Shown here: positions 1 through 7,466 of the stretch, piece after piece
Numbering within the stretch: position 1 is the stretch's first letter
How the letters are laid out: every line of letters begins with the position of its first letter
From: Paraktedonobacter carboxidivorans
GTDB lineage: Bacteria; Chloroflexota; Ktedonobacteria; Ktedonobacterales; Ktedonobacteraceae
Assembly: GCA_041156125.1 (NCBI GenBank)
Contig: JBEVTI010000006.1
Span: 155,234 to 219,233, forward strand
DNA length: 64,000 nucleotides
Reading direction: 5' to 3'
Made by a program: the position numbers and the translations under genes
The notes under the pieces: generated by a model
Seen by the model: only the letters and a program-made list of their open reading frames with translations
Database searches by the model: none
Told to the model about the DNA's origin: nothing

Positions 1-2
1 GC

Positions 3-509
3 GCAACTCAAGGCTCGCTCGAATTGCTAGATCTTCAGCGTATCACACAAAATGCCGCCCACATCGTCATAGCGAAAGTCGCGGCAGGTTGTGATCCCGG
101 ACGCGTCTATCTTTCAGCCGACAACTCCACAGCCTGGGTGACGACGCGCGGCGACAATAAAATCTTCGCCTTTAATACGCTTACATTAAGCAGCGCCCCC
201 AAAAATGCTCTACTAGCTTCATCCACAGTTGGACCAGTTTCGCTTGGTATGGGCATTGTGCAAAATGGTAGCCTGCTCCTGGTAGCTAACTCCAATTGCT
301 ATGCTGAACCACACAAGACGCAGACGCTTAGCGTATTTGATATTCGCAAAGTCATCCAGGGGCAGCCAGCCGTGCTCACTACCGTGCATGTCGGTGCATG
401 TCCACGTGAAGTAACCGTCGAAAGCGATGACCAGACCGTCCTGCTCACGGACTTTAATTCCAACGCACTGACAGTTATCAACGCAGCAAAACTGCCCATA
501 CCAAAATAG
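3..509 (+). CDS. YVTN/YncE-type beta-propeller protein, C-terminal part (cut by window edge)
   Basis: The reading frame is open back to base 3 with no stop, so only the C-terminal part of a longer gene is visible; the first internal start-like codon is a TTG at 24 and is probably not the true start. Two propeller blades can be seen, each with the pattern of a Cys-Asp/Arg-containing strand, a 'VYLSADNSTAWVTT'-like strand and an 'F.FNTLTL' or 'LTVINAAKL' closing strand. Such repeats are typical of surface or secreted seven-bladed propellers (YVTN family). The two cysteines in matching blade positions (GCDP, GACP) support an extracytoplasmic location. The ligand is unknown. Confidence 0.7.
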   Translation, partial: ATQGSLELLDLQRITQNAAHIVIAKVAAGCDPGRVYLSADNSTAWVTTRGDNKIFAFNTLTLSSAPKNALLASSTVGPVSLGMGIVQNGSLLLVANSNCYAEPHKTQTLSVFDIRKVIQGQPAVLTTVHVGACPREVTVESDDQTVLLTDFNSNALTVINAAKLPIPK

Positions 510-868
510 GATCATAGCAAAGCGACTTGCAAATCGCTATGGGTTCTCAGATCAGTGAGAATTTGCTATGATAGCAGAGAGCATTCGTCTGTACACTGAG
601 AAAGAGCAGACATGAGTGATCCCAGATTTTTTCTCAGCAGCACGAGCGCGTGTACTGTCCATCCCTTTTGTTTTGCAGAGGTTTGGCCTGATTTTTCAAA
701 ATCAGGGATGGTAACTATTCAACAGAGGTGCCAGGGGACGCAGTCCCCTGGCCGGAGCACGAGGTATCCTCGTTACATCTCCCTCTTTTGCAAGGCCACC
801 GCAGGCGGCAAGAGACGGGCATCTGAATGTTATCAGGCATGACTCATATCAGGGGCAATAGAATATTT
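510..868. other. Gene-free stretch with two palindromes
   Basis: No convincing gene is seen. A short open frame at 612-842 runs through the palindromes and has no protein-like features. The stretch holds the palindrome CCTGATTTTTCAAAATCAGG at 687-706 (a related copy lies at 2465-2486) and a perfect hairpin at 729-752 with arms GCCAGGGGAC/GTCCCCTGGC around GCA. A TTTTGCAAGGCCACC motif follows at about 787 and resembles the left flank of the dispersed hairpin elements described elsewhere in the window. Confidence 0.5.
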
Positions 869-1447
869 ATGGTAAAACAACTTCAGAACCGCTCGGCAAG
901 CGAGCGCCATGCTTTAGCATTGATCTTCCTGGTAACCTTTGGGGTCCTGACCCTTGTTTCGATCTGGCTGATCTATCAACAGTTCGCCCAGGTTTTTACC
1001 AGAGCTGGCCAGTGCATTGTGCTGTCCCAACAAACACGCCAGGACGCGGTAGACACAGATAATCCCACGGATGGTCCCAAGCAATTCTCAATCACCTTTA
1101 CGGTCTCGCTCTTGACCGCTGATGGACAGCATTTGCAGGTGCCTGGTTATTATACGTCAGCCAACTATGATGCATCGGACCAGCAGACGATCAATCAGTT
1201 AAAACAAACTTACGCTATAGGGAAGACCTTGACCTGTGGTTATACCTATCTTGATCCTTCAGGTATCAAAGCTATTTTCCAACCCGCCATTCCCCTGGAA
1301 GGCTTTCTCTTTCCCGGCTTTTTCCTGGTGGTCTCCCTGGTGCTCTCCATCATCTGTATCAGAACCCTGAGAAGTACTCCACCTCCAGAGGTGCCATTTC
1401 CCGATCAGACTGAGCAGACAGGAGAAGGCAAAGAGCTCTTCGTCTGA
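869..1447 (+). CDS. Two-TM membrane protein, DUF3592-like
   Basis: The protein (about 192 residues) has a membrane segment near residues 15-35 (ALALIFLVTFGVLTLVSIWL), an extracytoplasmic domain of about 100 residues, and a second membrane segment near 140-163, followed by a short charged tail. The middle domain contains a 'GKTLTCGYTYLDPSG.KAIF' stretch that resembles the Y-x-P strand of DUF3592 proteins; this family assignment is tentative. The open frame begins at 827, but the ATG at 869 gives a compact N-terminus with AGGGG about 14 bases upstream; ATGs at 827 and 839 are alternatives. No function can be inferred. Confidence 0.6.
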   Translation: MVKQLQNRSASERHALALIFLVTFGVLTLVSIWLIYQQFAQVFTRAGQCIVLSQQTRQDAVDTDNPTDGPKQFSITFTVSLLTADGQHLQVPGYYTSANYDASDQQTINQLKQTYAIGKTLTCGYTYLDPSGIKAIFQPAIPLEGFLFPGFFLVVSLVLSIICIRTLRSTPPPEVPFPDQTEQTGEGKELFV

Positions 1448-1451
1448 TGGT

Positions 1452-1490
1452 CTTTGCAAGACCTCTGCCAGAGTGTGAGAGATTTGGGGT
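1452..1490. repeat. Solo copy of the TTTGCAAGACC flank sequence
   Basis: The sequence CTTTGCAAGACCTCTGCC followed by AGAGTGTGAGAGA matches the left flank of the hairpin element at 30822 (CTTTGCAAGACCCCTCACC followed by AGAATCTGAGAGAG). Here the long palindrome is absent and only a GGGG about 15 bases later recalls the right flank. It sits just behind the stop codon of the preceding membrane-protein gene and may be a decayed or stem-less copy. Confidence 0.4.
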
Positions 1491-1621
1491 AAAAAGATTT
1501 TTAGATCGCCCTGGCTGGTCTCTTTGCTTGAGGGAAGCGGAGCACAATGCAATGGTATTTTATAGTGATGCAATAAGATGATCCGGCGACAGCGTTGTCT
1601 CGGATCATTCTGCTGCATGGC

Positions 1622-1834
1622 TTAGCCCAGGTAGTGGATATAGACTTCGCAAACGATCTCGCCAGCCTGGGGTCCGATCAATTCTTCTAGCTCGGTCTGG
1701 CAGGCGCCCAGGCGATCGTAGCGGGCGGTGATGGCTTCGTGAGAAGAGCTAACCGCGAAGCCGTCCAATGCGAGCCGTAGGGCCGCGCATTCTTGCTCAA
1801 TGCGTTTTCTAATCAGCGCGACTTCACTTTCCAA
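1622..1834 (-). CDS. Small hypothetical helical protein
   Basis: A 70-residue protein starting with TTG at 1832-1834. An AAAGGAG ribosome-binding site lies about 10 bases upstream (around 1843-1849), which decides the start and is the main reason to accept the gene. The sequence is mostly helical and charged, with heptad-like spacing (IRKRIEQECAALRLALDGF), then a TELEELIG segment and a hydrophobic end. No known family is recognised. It stands alone on this strand. Confidence 0.5.
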   Translation of the reverse strand: MESEVALIRKRIEQECAALRLALDGFAVSSSHEAITARYDRLGACQTELEELIGPQAGEIVCEVYIHYLG

Positions 1835-2520
1835 AAGAGCCAGCTCCTTTCGCTATCGGGATGCGCGCGCTCAGGGCTGACTTTTCGTTAGTGATCGTCC
1901 GCTGATCTGGTCGTATCCTTCTTTGCATAGCTTTTGTTTCCCTCAAGATACGGGCTGTCCCGGCCCGCTTCGGCTGATGCGCGCCTTTCCCGAAGAGGAA
2001 ATGGGAAGAGGCGAGCAGCACGCTTTATAGAGGAGCGCTGCATAAAACATGCCAGAATGTGTGTAGCTGTACTATTATGCTAATCGACCGCGATGGCGCT
2101 TTCTTCTCATGCGAGGATAGAAGCACTCCGAGTAAATACGCTAAAAAGGCGGGAGAAATCGTTTTCTCTATGTGTGTTACGTGCGAGAAATCGGTTTCTC
2201 TATGCGTGTCCTGTTTGTGCTACTATGCGCCTTTAGTGTGCTATGTGTGTAGCTCTGAACAGCGCCAGATGTTGGCTGAAAGCCTGCCTTTTCAGGTGCC
2301 TGTGATTGATGCTTTTTACCTCTAAACATGAGTTATGCCTGATTTTTTGAAGTAGAACGGGCGTATCCACTAACCACCCTTTTGTTTTGAAGAGGTTTGA
2401 CGAGCGCGGTAGAACCCGCCAAACCTCTTCTTTTCTCCGGGACGGGGAGGCAAAAGCTGTTTTGGCCTGATTTTGCAAAATCAGGCATGACCCCTAGCTC
2501 TTATTAAGAGCGCGTGGAGG
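1835..2520. other. Gene-poor stretch with hairpins and short repeats
   Basis: No supportable gene. A hairpin with CGCCTTTCCC/GGGAAGAGGCG arms lies at about 1981-2012. Two near-identical 28-base units (GAGAAATCGTTTTCTC then TATGTGTGT, and GAGAAATCGGTTTCTC then TATGCGTGT) lie at about 2154-2211; each is itself a small stem-loop. Short open frames here (1824-2021 minus, 2059-2325 plus) lack ribosome-binding sites and protein-like composition. The hairpin element at 2379-2486 is listed separately. Confidence 0.4.
2379..2486. repeat. Dispersed hairpin element with terminal palindrome
   Basis: The element opens with CTTTTGTTTTGAAGAGGTTTG, also found in near-identical form at 665-685. It continues with a hairpin whose GAAGAGGTTTG arm pairs with CAAACCTCTTC about 20 bases on, then GGGACGGGGAGGCAAAAG, and ends with the perfect 22-bp palindrome GCCTGATTTTGCAAAATCAGGC at 2465-2486. 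The copy at 660-706 has the same two ends but lacks the middle, so the two behave as a full-length and an internally deleted version of one element. Confidence 0.5.
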
Positions 2521-2883
2521 TTAAAAATGGATACGCTTTATAAGATCTGCTGGCAGTTCGGTGAGCTGAGTATTGGCGGACTGGGCATAGGCTTCCAGGA
2601 GCATGGCGGTGGAGATTTCTTGCATCTCCAGGCCAATCATCAGAGCGTGGTCAGGATGATGCTCCTCGACCGCCCGTAGGAAGCGGCTGAAGCACTGCAT
2701 AGCCCGCGCCTGGCAATCCAACCAGTGCCGCCAGGTGAAAGTGGCGAAAGGAGCGTCATAGCCCTGTTCCTCGTCCATCGTTTCATGCACACTTGCCAGC
2801 GACATCGCTTCGTTGTTTGCGAGATCATCCTCGCTTTTGAGTGGCAGACGTTGCCGCTGGGATGACTCTTGCTGATCTTCCAT
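2521..2883 (-). CDS. Hypothetical protein downstream of a methyltransferase
   Basis: A 120-residue soluble protein with an acidic, Gln-rich N-terminus and a helical core (HWLDCQARAMQCFSRFLRAV, then MIGLEMQEISTAMLLEAYAQ). No family is recognised. The start is well supported by GGAGGGG 7-9 bases before the ATG. It begins 16 bases after the methyltransferase stop codon, so the two are almost certainly co-transcribed; any link in function is only inferred from that spacing. Confidence 0.65.
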   Translation of the reverse strand: MEDQQESSQRQRLPLKSEDDLANNEAMSLASVHETMDEEQGYDAPFATFTWRHWLDCQARAMQCFSRFLRAVEEHHPDHALMIGLEMQEISTAMLLEAYAQSANTQLTELPADLIKRIHF

Positions 2884-2899
2884 CTATTTTCCCCTCCTA

Positions 2900-3940
2900 T
2901 CAGAGTCCCTCGCGTAGCTGTCCATAAGCAGCGAAGACGGCGAATTCCGTGCGGTAGACGTTCCACTCGCTGGGCAGAATGGCCAGGGTAGCGTCGAACT
3001 GTTCGGGATAGAGTGGCATTTTCTGGCAGAAGATGCCACGCATACCCTCGAAAGCGGCCAGCATATTCTGCGCCAGCGTGCTACCCATGCGCCCACCCCA
3101 TGAACCTACTGGCACGCGCAAGACGCGTTTCTCGACACGTGAGAGGCCGGCTCCCATCAGCAGATCATCAAGATAGGCCACGTGTCCTGTATCGATGCCC
3201 TGCTCCCCATTGATCACGCGGCTCCAGTGTAAGAACTGCGTCAGAGCCGGGCCAATATTGAGGTAACTGTCGCCAGCCTCAATCAATTCGATCCAGCCAC
3301 CAGGGCAGGTTACGCGCGCCAATTCTGCGACAACTCCCGGCCATTGCAGAGTAGGAATGGCTGCGACCAGCATACGCTGATGCACGTAACTGAAGCTCTG
3401 GTCGGCGAACGGCAGGCGGGCCAGCACATTGCCAGATGTAAAGCTCAAGTTGGATGGCTTGATTAGCGTCCCGGCGCGCGGAATTTCGATATCCAGACCC
3501 ACAACCTGAGTATGGGGAAAATCCAAAGCCATTTCACAGGCCCAGCGGCCTGTACCACAACCTGCATCAAGCACCGCACGTAAAAAGCGCCTCTCCAGAG
3601 GTGCCAGATACAGGCCCCTGAAAAGGCGACGGAAGTAGTAATGTTGAAAGTTTAAGCGATCGGCCTCTGGTCCATCCTTGGGTAGCCTGTAAGGTAAATT
3701 GGCGAGATAGCGACGGGTGCCGATCCACTCGCTTTCTACCTCCAGAGGCCTGGTATAGTCTGGATTCTGCGTTGTCTGTGTTGTCTGCTTTATACTTTGC
3801 CCTTGCCACCCGTTCCCATCCTCGCTCGCAGGCGTCCGCTGATCTCGCTCAGTCTGCTCAATTCGCTGAGCCTGTTCCAGCTTTTGTGCTTGCGCGCTTT
3901 GTAACTGTTTTTTGCCAAAGACCCGTAATACCGGCATCAA
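2900..3940 (-). CDS. Class I SAM-dependent methyltransferase
   Basis: A 346-residue cytosolic protein. Residues 10-60 are Gln/Glu/Thr-rich and probably disordered. The methyltransferase core starts near 110: motif I is VLDAGCGTGRW (about 123-133), followed by the acidic motif II in VVGLDIEIP (about 146-154), a 'GNVLARLPFADQSFSYVHQR' motif III/IV region and a 'PGGWIELIEAGD' strand. This is the Methyltransf_11/25 pattern. The substrate cannot be told. About 110 residues after the core form a C-terminal cap. Upstream bases contain TTTTTGATGCCGG with no strong ribosome-binding site. It leads a two-gene operon with the 2521-2883 gene. Confidence 0.85.
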   Translation of the reverse strand: MMPVLRVFGKKQLQSAQAQKLEQAQRIEQTERDQRTPASEDGNGWQGQSIKQTTQTTQNPDYTRPLEVESEWIGTRRYLANLPYRLPKDGPEADRLNFQHYYFRRLFRGLYLAPLERRFLRAVLDAGCGTGRWACEMALDFPHTQVVGLDIEIPRAGTLIKPSNLSFTSGNVLARLPFADQSFSYVHQRMLVAAIPTLQWPGVVAELARVTCPGGWIELIEAGDSYLNIGPALTQFLHWSRVINGEQGIDTGHVAYLDDLLMGAGLSRVEKRVLRVPVGSWGGRMGSTLAQNMLAAFEGMRGIFCQKMPLYPEQFDATLAILPSEWNVYRTEFAVFAAYGQLREGL

Positions 3941-3994
3941 AAACCCCCTGACTAACTGACAACGTGTACTAACAACCAGTTCGACTGATAGCTA

Positions 3995-4138
3995 TGTCCA
4001 ACAAAAGCGACGGAGAGAGCTGTTATCGCATCGTGGAGGAAGACTTGCAGGATGAGCATAACAGAACCGTGCGGGCCAGGAGCCCGGCTCCGTTAACCCA
4101 AAACCCTCCCCCTTCCAGCTCTCTCTCTCTGTTGGACA
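3995..4138. repeat. Long inverted repeat between divergent genes
   Basis: TGTCCAACA and then GAGAGAGCTG at 3995-4022 pair with CAGCTCTCTC and then TGTTGGACA at 4116-4138, enclosing about 93 bases that themselves contain a GGGCCAGGAGCCCGG stem. The two arms are 9 + 10 bp with unequal inner spacers. The structure could fold in a transcript or be a small non-autonomous element; nothing else decides between these. It lies in the 303-base gap between the methyltransferase and the HTH gene, where the remaining sequence is AT-rich and probably carries their promoters. Confidence 0.4.
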
Positions 4139-4243
4139 GAGGTGTATCCGCCGATGTCAATAGTATACACACCATGTTGTTTTTTGTAAATACCAACAAA
4201 GCATTATGATTTAATTTTAAAACCTTCTGTGTAATCTAATATT

Positions 4244-4789
4244 ATGGCTGAAGATGTGAAGATTTTTCCAAATATACCCGGCTACATTCCTGTCAAACAG
4301 GCAGCGGAAATTATGGGTGTATCGCGCAGGCGAATTAACGATTTTGTACGTGCCGGCAGAATAAGGGCTTTTCGCGCCGGTTATATCCTGATGCTTTTGG
4401 AGGAAGATGTGAGGAAGTTTCCACGGAAGGAGACAGGTCGTCCACGTACGCGTTTGCCTATCTGGCGCCTTCCTGTTCGTAAGAACCTGCAATACCTCTC
4501 GGTCATCTTTGCCAGCATTAAGCCAGGACAAAGTGAGAACTTTGATAAGAGGCTGAAGGAGATCCACGCCGGCCAGAAACATTTACTACCAGGTACGGTA
4601 GCTCGCTATTTCTCGCGCAGCAAAGAGAAGCCAGATGATGTTCAGATCGTGCTTATCTGGCGCAGTACAGTTATGCCTTCTGAGGAGGAATGTAAGGCAG
4701 AGGTCGAAGAACTGAAAGCGGATTTAGCGGACATTCTGGATTGGGAGAAGTCGTGGGGCGAATATGGGCAAGTGGTCATGCATACTTAG
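4244..4789 (+). CDS. Excisionase/MerR-type HTH protein with ABM-like C-terminal domain
   Basis: A 181-residue protein. Residues 12-60 match the excisionase-type winged helix-turn-helix (YIPVKQAAEIMGVSRRRIND, then a RIRAFRAG recognition wing). Residues 80-181 alternate strands and helices in a pattern like the dimeric alpha-beta barrel (antibiotic biosynthesis monooxygenase-like) fold: LQYLSVIFASIKPGQ, then VQIVLIWRSTVMPSEEE. This fold call is tentative. No integrase or phage gene is nearby, so it is unlikely to be a working excisionase and is better read as a small transcriptional regulator. No clear ribosome-binding site precedes the ATG. Confidence 0.65.
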   Translation: MAEDVKIFPNIPGYIPVKQAAEIMGVSRRRINDFVRAGRIRAFRAGYILMLLEEDVRKFPRKETGRPRTRLPIWRLPVRKNLQYLSVIFASIKPGQSENFDKRLKEIHAGQKHLLPGTVARYFSRSKEKPDDVQIVLIWRSTVMPSEEECKAEVEELKADLADILDWEKSWGEYGQVVMHT

Positions 4790-4791
4790 AG

Positions 4792-4881
4792 ACTCAGGCC
4801 AATAATCTGACCCCCTCTGGCATCCTCGATGCGCATCGCACAAGATACAAGCGCTCTCCCAGTTAGATGATTGGCCTGAGT
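4792..4881. terminator. Inverted repeat downstream of the HTH gene
   Basis: ACTCAGGCCAATAATCTGAC at 4792-4811 pairs with GTTAGATGATTGGCCTGAGT at 4862-4881 (18 of 20 positions), with a 50-base spacer. It begins three bases after the HTH stop codon. A T-run (CTCTTTTTA) occurs 22 bases after the right arm, so termination is possible, but the wide spacer is unusual for an intrinsic terminator. Confidence 0.4.
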
Positions 4882-4887
4882 GCCTTC

Positions 4888-5816
4888 GCGCGTAGGCCAG
4901 TCTCTTTTTAAGAGCAAGAGGCTCTAAAAACACCTGTTCAATTCAACAGGCCCAGGTAATCGTATGGGTATTGACCGGTCCCTGGAAGAAGAACAGACCT
5001 TGTGTGCAGTCGTTGAATGGAATCGTGATATGTACCAGCACGTTGGTGCCGGGTGTGAGTACACCGCTGGTAGGACTGAAGACGATCTTTCCAGGAATAT
5101 TGGTGTACGCGTGCCAATGGAGATTGCTCTGATTGCTCGCGCGCGAACTCACCTCTGCTGTGCAAACATAAGCTGTTTGACTCTGACAGTCCAGGTGTCC
5201 AACGAAGCTCATAGAAGCTGGCCGCAAATCGAGAAGCGCGGGTGCTCCTTGAGGAGGCGCAGCGGTGGGAGTAGGAGCCGGTGGCACAGGTGTAGGAGTA
5301 GATATAGGCGTCTGGGCAGAGGTTGCAGCAGGCGCGGACCCATATCTGGACGACCTTGACGAAGAAGCTTGCTGGTTCGTGCCTGTATTTGATCCACAGG
5401 CTGCTAGCAAGCTGACGAGCAAGATCCAACTCAAGCATGTAATACCGAGTGAAACCCACGTTTTGGCGCGTAAACCCGTGATCCCGGTGATTTTTTCTGA
5501 AAAAGGCATATGCCACATAACAGGTAGACCTTTCATAAAAAGGGAAAGAATTGTAGAGAAGATATACAATGATATATCCATTAATCTATACGTACCCCGT
5601 TACAGATTCAGAACCCTGGGGAGTCAGACGAGATTTGCAGCATTTCTTTGGACAGGATGAGGCAGCGCGTATTTTAGACGCAAAGCTGAAATACGCCTTC
5701 TCCGACATGCACTTAAGTAAAACAATGCGCTTTACTTAAGCCGACCGGGTTTAAGACTTCATTATGTTTTCTATACTGCCCTGACTCAGATATGCTAGTT
5801 GCGCGTAGGCCAGTCT
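4888..5816. repeat. 16-bp direct repeat flanking the lipoprotein gene
   Basis: GCGCGTAGGCCAGTCT occurs at 4888-4903 and again at 5801-5816, in both cases followed by a T-rich run and shortly preceded by a GACTCAG motif (4791 and 5783). The two copies bracket the lipoprotein gene. This could be a duplicated 3'-end/terminator region or the footprint of an old insertion. Confidence 0.4.
4943..5518 (-). CDS. Secreted lipoprotein with Pro/Thr linker and Ig-like C-terminal domain
   Basis: A 191-residue lipoprotein. The signal peptide (TWVSLGITCLSWILLVSLLAAC) ends in a lipobox LLAAC, so the mature protein should be lipid-anchored on the outer face of the membrane. It is followed by a Ser-rich stretch, a PTPVPPAPTPTAAPP linker, and a C-terminal strand-rich domain of about 100 residues containing four cysteines (LDCQ, VCTA, NDC, TWAC). 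The start at 5518 is chosen because AAAGG lies 10 bases upstream; the open frame continues to 5581 without a better site. Ligand and role are unknown. Confidence 0.7.
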   Translation of the reverse strand: MWHMPFSEKITGITGLRAKTWVSLGITCLSWILLVSLLAACGSNTGTNQQASSSRSSRYGSAPAATSAQTPISTPTPVPPAPTPTAAPPQGAPALLDLRPASMSFVGHLDCQSQTAYVCTAEVSSRASNQSNLHWHAYTNIPGKIVFSPTSGVLTPGTNVLVHITIPFNDCTQGLFFFQGPVNTHTITWAC

Positions 5817-5819
5817 ATT

Positions 5820-7223
5820 TTAGCGTTTCAGCCATTCCAGCAAGCGGCGCAGGCGTGAGGCTTTAGCGCGTGGAAAGGGTGGAGCGATGGCAGGTATATC
5901 AGGCAACTCTGTTTTGAGATGCATGCTTTCCAGCGCTTCCGCTAGATCGCGCACGCTTGCGAAGCGTAGCTCTGGTTTGAGAGCGAGAGCGCGCAGAAAG
6001 ATTTGCTCCAGAAGAGGCGAAATCTCCTCGTTGAGTAAGCGAGGTGTGATCAAAGTCGCGTCCTGGTTAGTGGGTTGAGGCGTGGCCTGAGAGCGGCGAC
6101 TTTGGCGGGTGCTCTGGCGTTCGCCGCGGGCCCGCGGGCTGCCTGCTGAGGCGCGCAGGCGTTGCGAGGCCGCGGGTGGAGCGCTGCCTGTACACAGTAG
6201 ATAGAGTATAGCTCCCAATGAGTAGACATCTGAGCGGGCGTCGCGCAGGCCAGTGAAAATTTCGGGTGCGGCAAAAGGGCGACTGTCCTGCTCGTCAAGC
6301 TGGCATTCAGGCGCGGTCGTAGGGAAGATCTGTTCCGAGATCTGCTGGGCCATTTGCTGACTCTGGCCGGGCCAGAAATGGGGCGCGGGGGGCCAGGCAG
6401 CCAGGAGCAGGGGTGCCCAGTGAGCATCATCATTGGGATCGATCAGAATCATCGTGGGTGTCAGTTCGCCCAGGTGCAGATTCAGGCGGTGCAGGCGTGC
6501 CACCGTTTGGCAGAGTCGTGTTCCCACGTGCAGAGCTGTCGTCAGGTCCAGGCGCGCTAGAGTCACCAGGACTTCGGACAGCGGCATCGCTCTGGCGGGC
6601 ACGTTGCCGCGGGCCTGGCGGGGTTGCATGATCAGGTAATGGCGTTTATCTTCCAGATAGAGGTGATCGCCCACACCCGGCAGGTGAGACGAGCCAAAAA
6701 TCTGGGGCGCGGCAAACTCTTCAAAGGCCGCGCGTACGACATGCTGGCGGATCACAGGAGTCAGGCCACTCAGGAGCAGCTCGCGAATCGCTACCAGTGG
6801 CTGCTCACCAGCGACTTGTTCAGCGCTAGCGGATTGGCGGCGTGCCAGATAGAGATGGACACGTGGGCGCCTATGCAGGAGTTGTATTAAGCGATAGCGT
6901 CCATCACAGATCAGTGTGCCTGGCTGTAGCGGCCCCGCATCGTCTGTGGGTAGGCTGGCGGACACAGTAGTTTCAGCCTGGGCCAGCGTATCGCTCAGTT
7001 CTGTATTGGCCGCGCGCACCAGCGTGGCCGCGTTCTGGCAGGCCTGCAGGGCGTGCGTCACCAGTTGCAACTCAGCCTTCTCACCCGCATGGGGTTGTGC
7101 CTCGTTCATGCGTTGCTCAGCCAGAGAGACAGTCTGCTCGAAATTCTCAACAGTCTGCTCTAACTCTTTTATGCCCGCGTCTACCCTGGTCAGGAGCAGG
7201 GCGATTTGACTTTCAGCATCCAT
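5820..7223 (-). CDS. Predicted protein pseudokinase with N-terminal coiled coil
   Basis: A 467-residue protein. Residues 1-85 form a coiled coil (IKELEQTVENFEQTVSLAEQ). From about 100 a Hanks-type kinase fold can be followed: a 'GRYRLIQLL' first strand, a degenerate VAIK motif (VAIR, Lys replaced by Arg, about 144-147), a catalytic loop reading HLGELTPTM instead of HRDLKPxN (about 250-258), no DFG, then a clear AAPE (318-321) and SDVYSLGAILYLLCTG. Loss of the catalytic Lys, Asp and DFG argues for a pseudokinase that binds rather than phosphorylates. No membrane segment is present. It is divergent from the HEAT-repeat gene, across a 243-base shared promoter region. Confidence 0.75.
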   Translation of the reverse strand: MDAESQIALLLTRVDAGIKELEQTVENFEQTVSLAEQRMNEAQPHAGEKAELQLVTHALQACQNAATLVRAANTELSDTLAQAETTVSASLPTDDAGPLQPGTLICDGRYRLIQLLHRRPRVHLYLARRQSASAEQVAGEQPLVAIRELLLSGLTPVIRQHVVRAAFEEFAAPQIFGSSHLPGVGDHLYLEDKRHYLIMQPRQARGNVPARAMPLSEVLVTLARLDLTTALHVGTRLCQTVARLHRLNLHLGELTPTMILIDPNDDAHWAPLLLAAWPPAPHFWPGQSQQMAQQISEQIFPTTAPECQLDEQDSRPFAAPEIFTGLRDARSDVYSLGAILYLLCTGSAPPAASQRLRASAGSPRARGERQSTRQSRRSQATPQPTNQDATLITPRLLNEEISPLLEQIFLRALALKPELRFASVRDLAEALESMHLKTELPDIPAIAPPFPRAKASRLRRLLEWLKR

Positions 7224-7361
7224 ATTTCATCTTTCGCGAACTGCGCATATCGCTTGCGCCAGGCCGGGTCCCCTCTCTAGAAATGATAAATAGAGAAAAA
7301 TGCATTTACTCGCTATGTAAAACGGACAGTCCAGGTAGTTTTAACAGAAGAAAAATTCTTC

Positions 7362-7390
7362 TAGACGGAAACAGGAAGGCGTGATACAAT
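7362..7390 (+). promoter_or_regulatory. Sigma-70-type promoter candidate for the HEAT-repeat gene
   Basis: TAGACG at 7362-7367 and TACAAT at 7385-7390 are separated by 17 bases, and TGA before the -10 gives an extended -10 look (TGATACAAT). It lies 77 bases before the start codon. A small GAAGAAAAATTCTTC palindrome just upstream could be an operator. Confidence 0.4.
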
Positions 7391-7466
7391 GCGTTGCGTT
7401 AAGCCTGTATCATTGCCTTTTTTACCTATCAATAGCAACCAATTTTGAGTAAGGGGGTGTAGGAGA

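Noticed and set aside
612..842. 76-codon frame between the propeller and membrane-protein genes
   Set aside because: It is made of palindromes and repeat flanks and has no ribosome site.
2154..2211. Possible start of a short tandem array or CRISPR-like repeat
   Set aside because: Only two units are present with no spacer structure and no cas genes.
4938..5516. Open frame on the same strand as the lipoprotein
   Set aside because: Out-of-frame shadow; it lacks the signal peptide and lipobox that support the other frame.
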